A DNA stretch of 64,000 nucleotides from Hymenobacter sp. H14-R3 (GTDB lineage: Bacteria; Bacteroidota; Bacteroidia; Cytophagales; Hymenobacteraceae), in contig NZ_JASITD010000006.1 in the NCBI RefSeq assembly GCF_030063445.1, forward strand, positions 25,739 to 89,738. The letters run 5' to 3'. How positions within the stretch are numbered: the stretch's first letter is position 1; each line of letters begins with the position of its first letter. Made by a program: the position numbers and the translations under genes. Shown piece by piece: positions 62,401 to 64,000 of this stretch. A model generated the notes under the pieces. It worked only from the letters and a program-made list of their open reading frames with translations, was not told the origin of the DNA and did not search any database.

Positions 62401-63333
62401 TTTACCACGATTCTCAACATCTTTACCCTCATGTTTGTGGTGTTTCTGGGGCTGGCCTTTGTGGCTACGCGCCAGCTCACGGCCCCGCTCAAGCTGCTAA
62501 CCCAGCGCCTGATGCGCACCACGCTCACCGGCCAAAACGAAGTGCTCGACTACCGCAGCAGCGACGACGAAATTGGCCTGCTGGTGACCGAGTACAACAC
62601 CATGCTGCGGAAGCTGGAAGCCAGCAAGCGCGAGCTGGCCGCCCAGGAAAAAGAAGCCGCCTGGCGCGAAATGGCCCGCCAGGTAGCCCACGAAATCAAA
62701 AATCCGCTCACACCTATGAAGCTGAGCCTTCAATACTTACAAAAAGCCATTGCCGAGCGCCGGCCCAACGCCGAGGAGCTGATTGGTCGCATTTCCCAAA
62801 CGCTGATTACCCAGATTGACGTACTCTCCGACATTGCTACCTCGTTCAGCACCTTCACCAACCTGCCCACCATGCGGCCCGCCCGCCTGGATGTGACGGC
62901 CGTGCTGCGCCACTGCGCCGACCTGTTTCGCCAAAGCGATGGCGACGAGCACGGCGCGCTGCACCTGCACCTGCCCGCCGACGGCACCTTCACCGTTTTT
63001 GCCGATGAAAGCCTGCTGGTGCGCACCTTCAACAACTTGCTGCTCAATGCCAAGCAGGCCGTGCCGCCCGGCCGGCCGCCCCGCCAGCAAATCAGCCTGC
63101 GCGCTAGTGGCGCAGGCCAGGTGCTCATCACCATTGCCGACAATGGCGCGGGCATTGCAGAGGAGGTGCGCGATAGTATTTTTCGGCCCAACTTCACCAC
63201 CAAAGCTACTGGCTCGGGTATTGGGCTGGCGGTGGCCAAGCGGGGTATCGAGAGTGCGGGCGGCCGCATTTGGTTTGAAACGGAAGTAGGCGTGGGCACC
63301 ACGTTTTTTATTGAGCTACCGCTGGCGGGGTAA
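59467..63333 (+). CDS. Large NtrY-like sensor histidine kinase
   Basis: Up to 1288 residues. The N-terminal half has many transmembrane helices (about residues 55-70, 265-285, and a Leu-rich run around 300-520), with extracellular domains between. A HAMP domain follows (about 1000-1060). The kinase core has the H box WREMARQVAHEIKNPLTPMK, N box NNLLLNAKQAV, and G boxes ADNGAGI and GSGIGLAVAKRGIESAGG. There is no receiver domain and no adjacent response regulator. The start is uncertain: TTG 59467, GTG 59500, TTG 59524 (AGGAGGGG 13 bases before) and TTG 59569 are all in frame. The stimulus is unknown. Confidence 0.85.
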   Translation: MFLDGLTACCNVRRGSAVGLVFVWPGFLFQPVLLSARPPTHFSLARVWPIALLVLALLSFGASWLANTYWQLPGTNPLYPSAARLQRLVNQAATTAGAEAEQVAQQCQPPAAPDFRQLLAECSYPTFVAVNGALVGWSASGPAPIEAELADSSAERLSQTALGEFLVVRRARGAVVVLVYVPLARRYGISNRYLREGAEPALLQGMEVQVRRTPVRARETHGLVAALVDTQGHYLFSVVQLPGDALTGRILPLLLLLLGISFYTAGWLGVARRCWQRGHVAAALAVLAVTPVALRLVLLYLGLPYAWLEIPLFDPRIYAVSGLAPSLGDLLLNGLLAVLLAVLAVLVSRQYQLPAQALRARPGRWGTAALLVLGLLVFGLHNYYSSAFSNNQLSLDITQSIQMSSFRLVLLLAVVLHTAAFVVGIYLCTELVVPDLRRLPGRLLLLGTVLAVLLLSAGALLHQVLLLLPGVTLLYLVLVQAGKLAGRVGPRYLLLLLLLGLASAVGAMALYGQFERQLLLDKQRLASNLLVDNDLQGEFLLGQRLRQLAADPVITHLLTTVPVRTEALRRRIERQYLRTYFDKYEESVDLFDPRGQPVGGEADDTLTFDQTRERLARTATPTDQAGVYLLKSDNSFSSRRYVAVVPITQPAPGGVGPPAPAGTILLMLSLKQLASYSVLPELLVDQKFFQPGLATDLSYAGYAQGQLVYSEGDFDYANNFPVELLDDPRMKQEGLIIGNFHHLALPDASGRRVVVVTTSTYSLADWFSNFSFQLLLNVLVWLLAGGSYLLARRGGLGLRFNFSARIQLLLNLGILIPLLVVSVATASQVISGYRRDLLRTYERRGHIALESLLRRRDQLTDTTALPVLTALARNVAALTETDLNLYDARGQLLVSSQPLIFEAGLLGPLLNPQALVDLRTRGLSRTLLTERAGTLSFSSLYLPVRAASTDGPAGPVLGYVGIPFFDSQKELDSKLTELFTTILNIFTLMFVVFLGLAFVATRQLTAPLKLLTQRLMRTTLTGQNEVLDYRSSDDEIGLLVTEYNTMLRKLEASKRELAAQEKEAAWREMARQVAHEIKNPLTPMKLSLQYLQKAIAERRPNAEELIGRISQTLITQIDVLSDIATSFSTFTNLPTMRPARLDVTAVLRHCADLFRQSDGDEHGALHLHLPADGTFTVFADESLLVRTFNNLLLNAKQAVPPGRPPRQQISLRASGAGQVLITIADNGAGIAEEVRDSIFRPNFTTKATGSGIGLAVAKRGIESAGGRIWFETEVGVGTTFFIELPLAG

Positions 63334-63490
63334 AGCAGTTGGGCGAGAAATCAGGATGGTTCACCGCGTGAAAAGAGGCGTTCGGCTATTGAACCAGTAC
63401 GTTGGGTAAGCGGGTTAGGCAAGCGGACCCGGGATAGTATAGTTTCACCTCAGAATAAGTACACCCGCTCTCCGCTTCTAATTATTAGCT

Positions 63491-63946
63491 ATGTCAAAAC
63501 GCCTACAAATTCTTGGTCTTGGCCTGGGGTTGCTGCTGTGCAGCCTCGGCGCCTCGGCCCAGGATGCCCCGTTACCCCAACTGTCTACCCCTTCCGTGCC
63601 GGAGTTGTTAGCCGCCGTTGGGGCCCAGTCTGAGCCCACTACGGTAGCGGTGCCCCAGCGGACCAGGCAGCAGGTTGACTACCTGGCCGATGCCTTGCAA
63701 CTGAAGGCGCGGCAGGTGGCTATTTTGCGGGCCGCCTTGCAAACCCGCCTCGATGCCTCCGAAGTACTGAGCCACTTGCTATTTGCCTCGCCGCCAGCCG
63801 CCACGGCCGCGTTCGAGGCCATTGACTTTCGGTATTACGCTGCTATGGGTAAAGTGCTTACGCCAAATCAGTTCCACAAGTTATTGCAACTCGATGAGCA
63901 GGTTGTGACGGAGGCTGAAGCACCAATGGTACTACGTAGGCACTAA
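63491..63946 (+). CDS. Exported protein of unknown function
   Basis: A 151-residue protein with a signal peptide (LGLGLGLLLCSLGASAQ). The mature part is helical with a central DYLADALQLKARQVAILRAALQTRLDAS and PNQFHKLLQL near the end, reminiscent of Spy/CpxP-like helical periplasmic proteins, but no family is claimed. The last 54 bases of the window hold no further gene. Confidence 0.65.
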   Translation: MSKRLQILGLGLGLLLCSLGASAQDAPLPQLSTPSVPELLAAVGAQSEPTTVAVPQRTRQQVDYLADALQLKARQVAILRAALQTRLDASEVLSHLLFASPPAATAAFEAIDFRYYAAMGKVLTPNQFHKLLQLDEQVVTEAEAPMVLRRH

Positions 63947-64000
63947 CCGGCCAGCTATAGCCGACAAGCCCCCAAACGAAGAGGCGGGGCGACCCAACGG

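Overview
The window looks like a chromosomal segment of a high-GC Bacteroidota, most like Hymenobacter or a close relative in the Cytophagales. This is inferred from gene content and sequence style; no database search was run. Pointers are a type IX secretion (T9SS) style C-terminal sorting domain, TonB receptors with an N-terminal carboxypeptidase-regulatory-like domain, a complete alternative complex III operon fused to cytochrome oxidase genes, a GSCFA-domain protein, Bacteroidota promoters (TTTG, about 19-21 nt, TAnnTTTG), and dispersed palindromic intergenic repeats. There is no prophage, CRISPR array, integrase or transposase.

Region by region. 1-2.6 kb: 3' end of a cystathionine gamma-synthase/lyase gene, a short orphan reading frame, a GDSL/SGNH hydrolase and an NAPE-PLD-like metallo-beta-lactamase hydrolase. 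3.0-9.1 kb: two tandem paralogous TonB-dependent receptors. 9.2-10.7 kb: a T9SS-type secreted protein gene broken by a nonsense codon and an 8-bp tandem duplication. 10.7-15.1 kb: envelope genes (coiled-coil OmpA lipoprotein, two glycine-zipper OmpA proteins, one small glycine-zipper protein) around accD. 15.3-20.4 kb: endonuclease III family protein, radical SAM protein, gamma carbonic anhydrase, two paralogous small lipoproteins, an RDD protein and a CNNM/CBS transporter-like protein. 20.7-20.9 kb: an unusual 123-nt tRNA-like gene with its own promoter and terminator. 21-24 kb: Lrp regulator, small exported proteins, thioredoxin and a putative barrel protein. 24-38 kb: dnaE, desaturase, PAP2 phosphatase, Xaa-Pro aminopeptidase, an exported methyltransferase-like lipoprotein, priA and a frameshifted DUF255 thioredoxin-fold gene. 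38-41.5 kb: a GSCFA protein with a long basic AT-hook-like tail and the rpsF-rpsR-rplI operon.

From 41.9 to 59.4 kb lies a respiratory island: actABCDEF (alternative complex III, quinol to cytochrome c/oxidase), coxB and coxA, ending in a strong terminator; then heme A synthase (ctaA), heme O synthase (ctaB), two subunit III genes, a subunit IV-like gene, an SCO-family protein that has lost all of its copper ligands, a DUF420 protein and a small CxxC membrane protein. These would build a quinol-oxidising, oxygen-reducing chain with its haem A supply and assembly factors. A large NtrY-like sensor kinase and a small exported protein close the window.

The most interesting features are the odd tRNA-like RNA, the cysteine-less SCO protein, the GSCFA protein with a chromatin-like tail, the double-lesion T9SS pseudogene, and a set of large hairpin repeats in gene junctions, one of which appears to supply the start codon of the endonuclease III gene.
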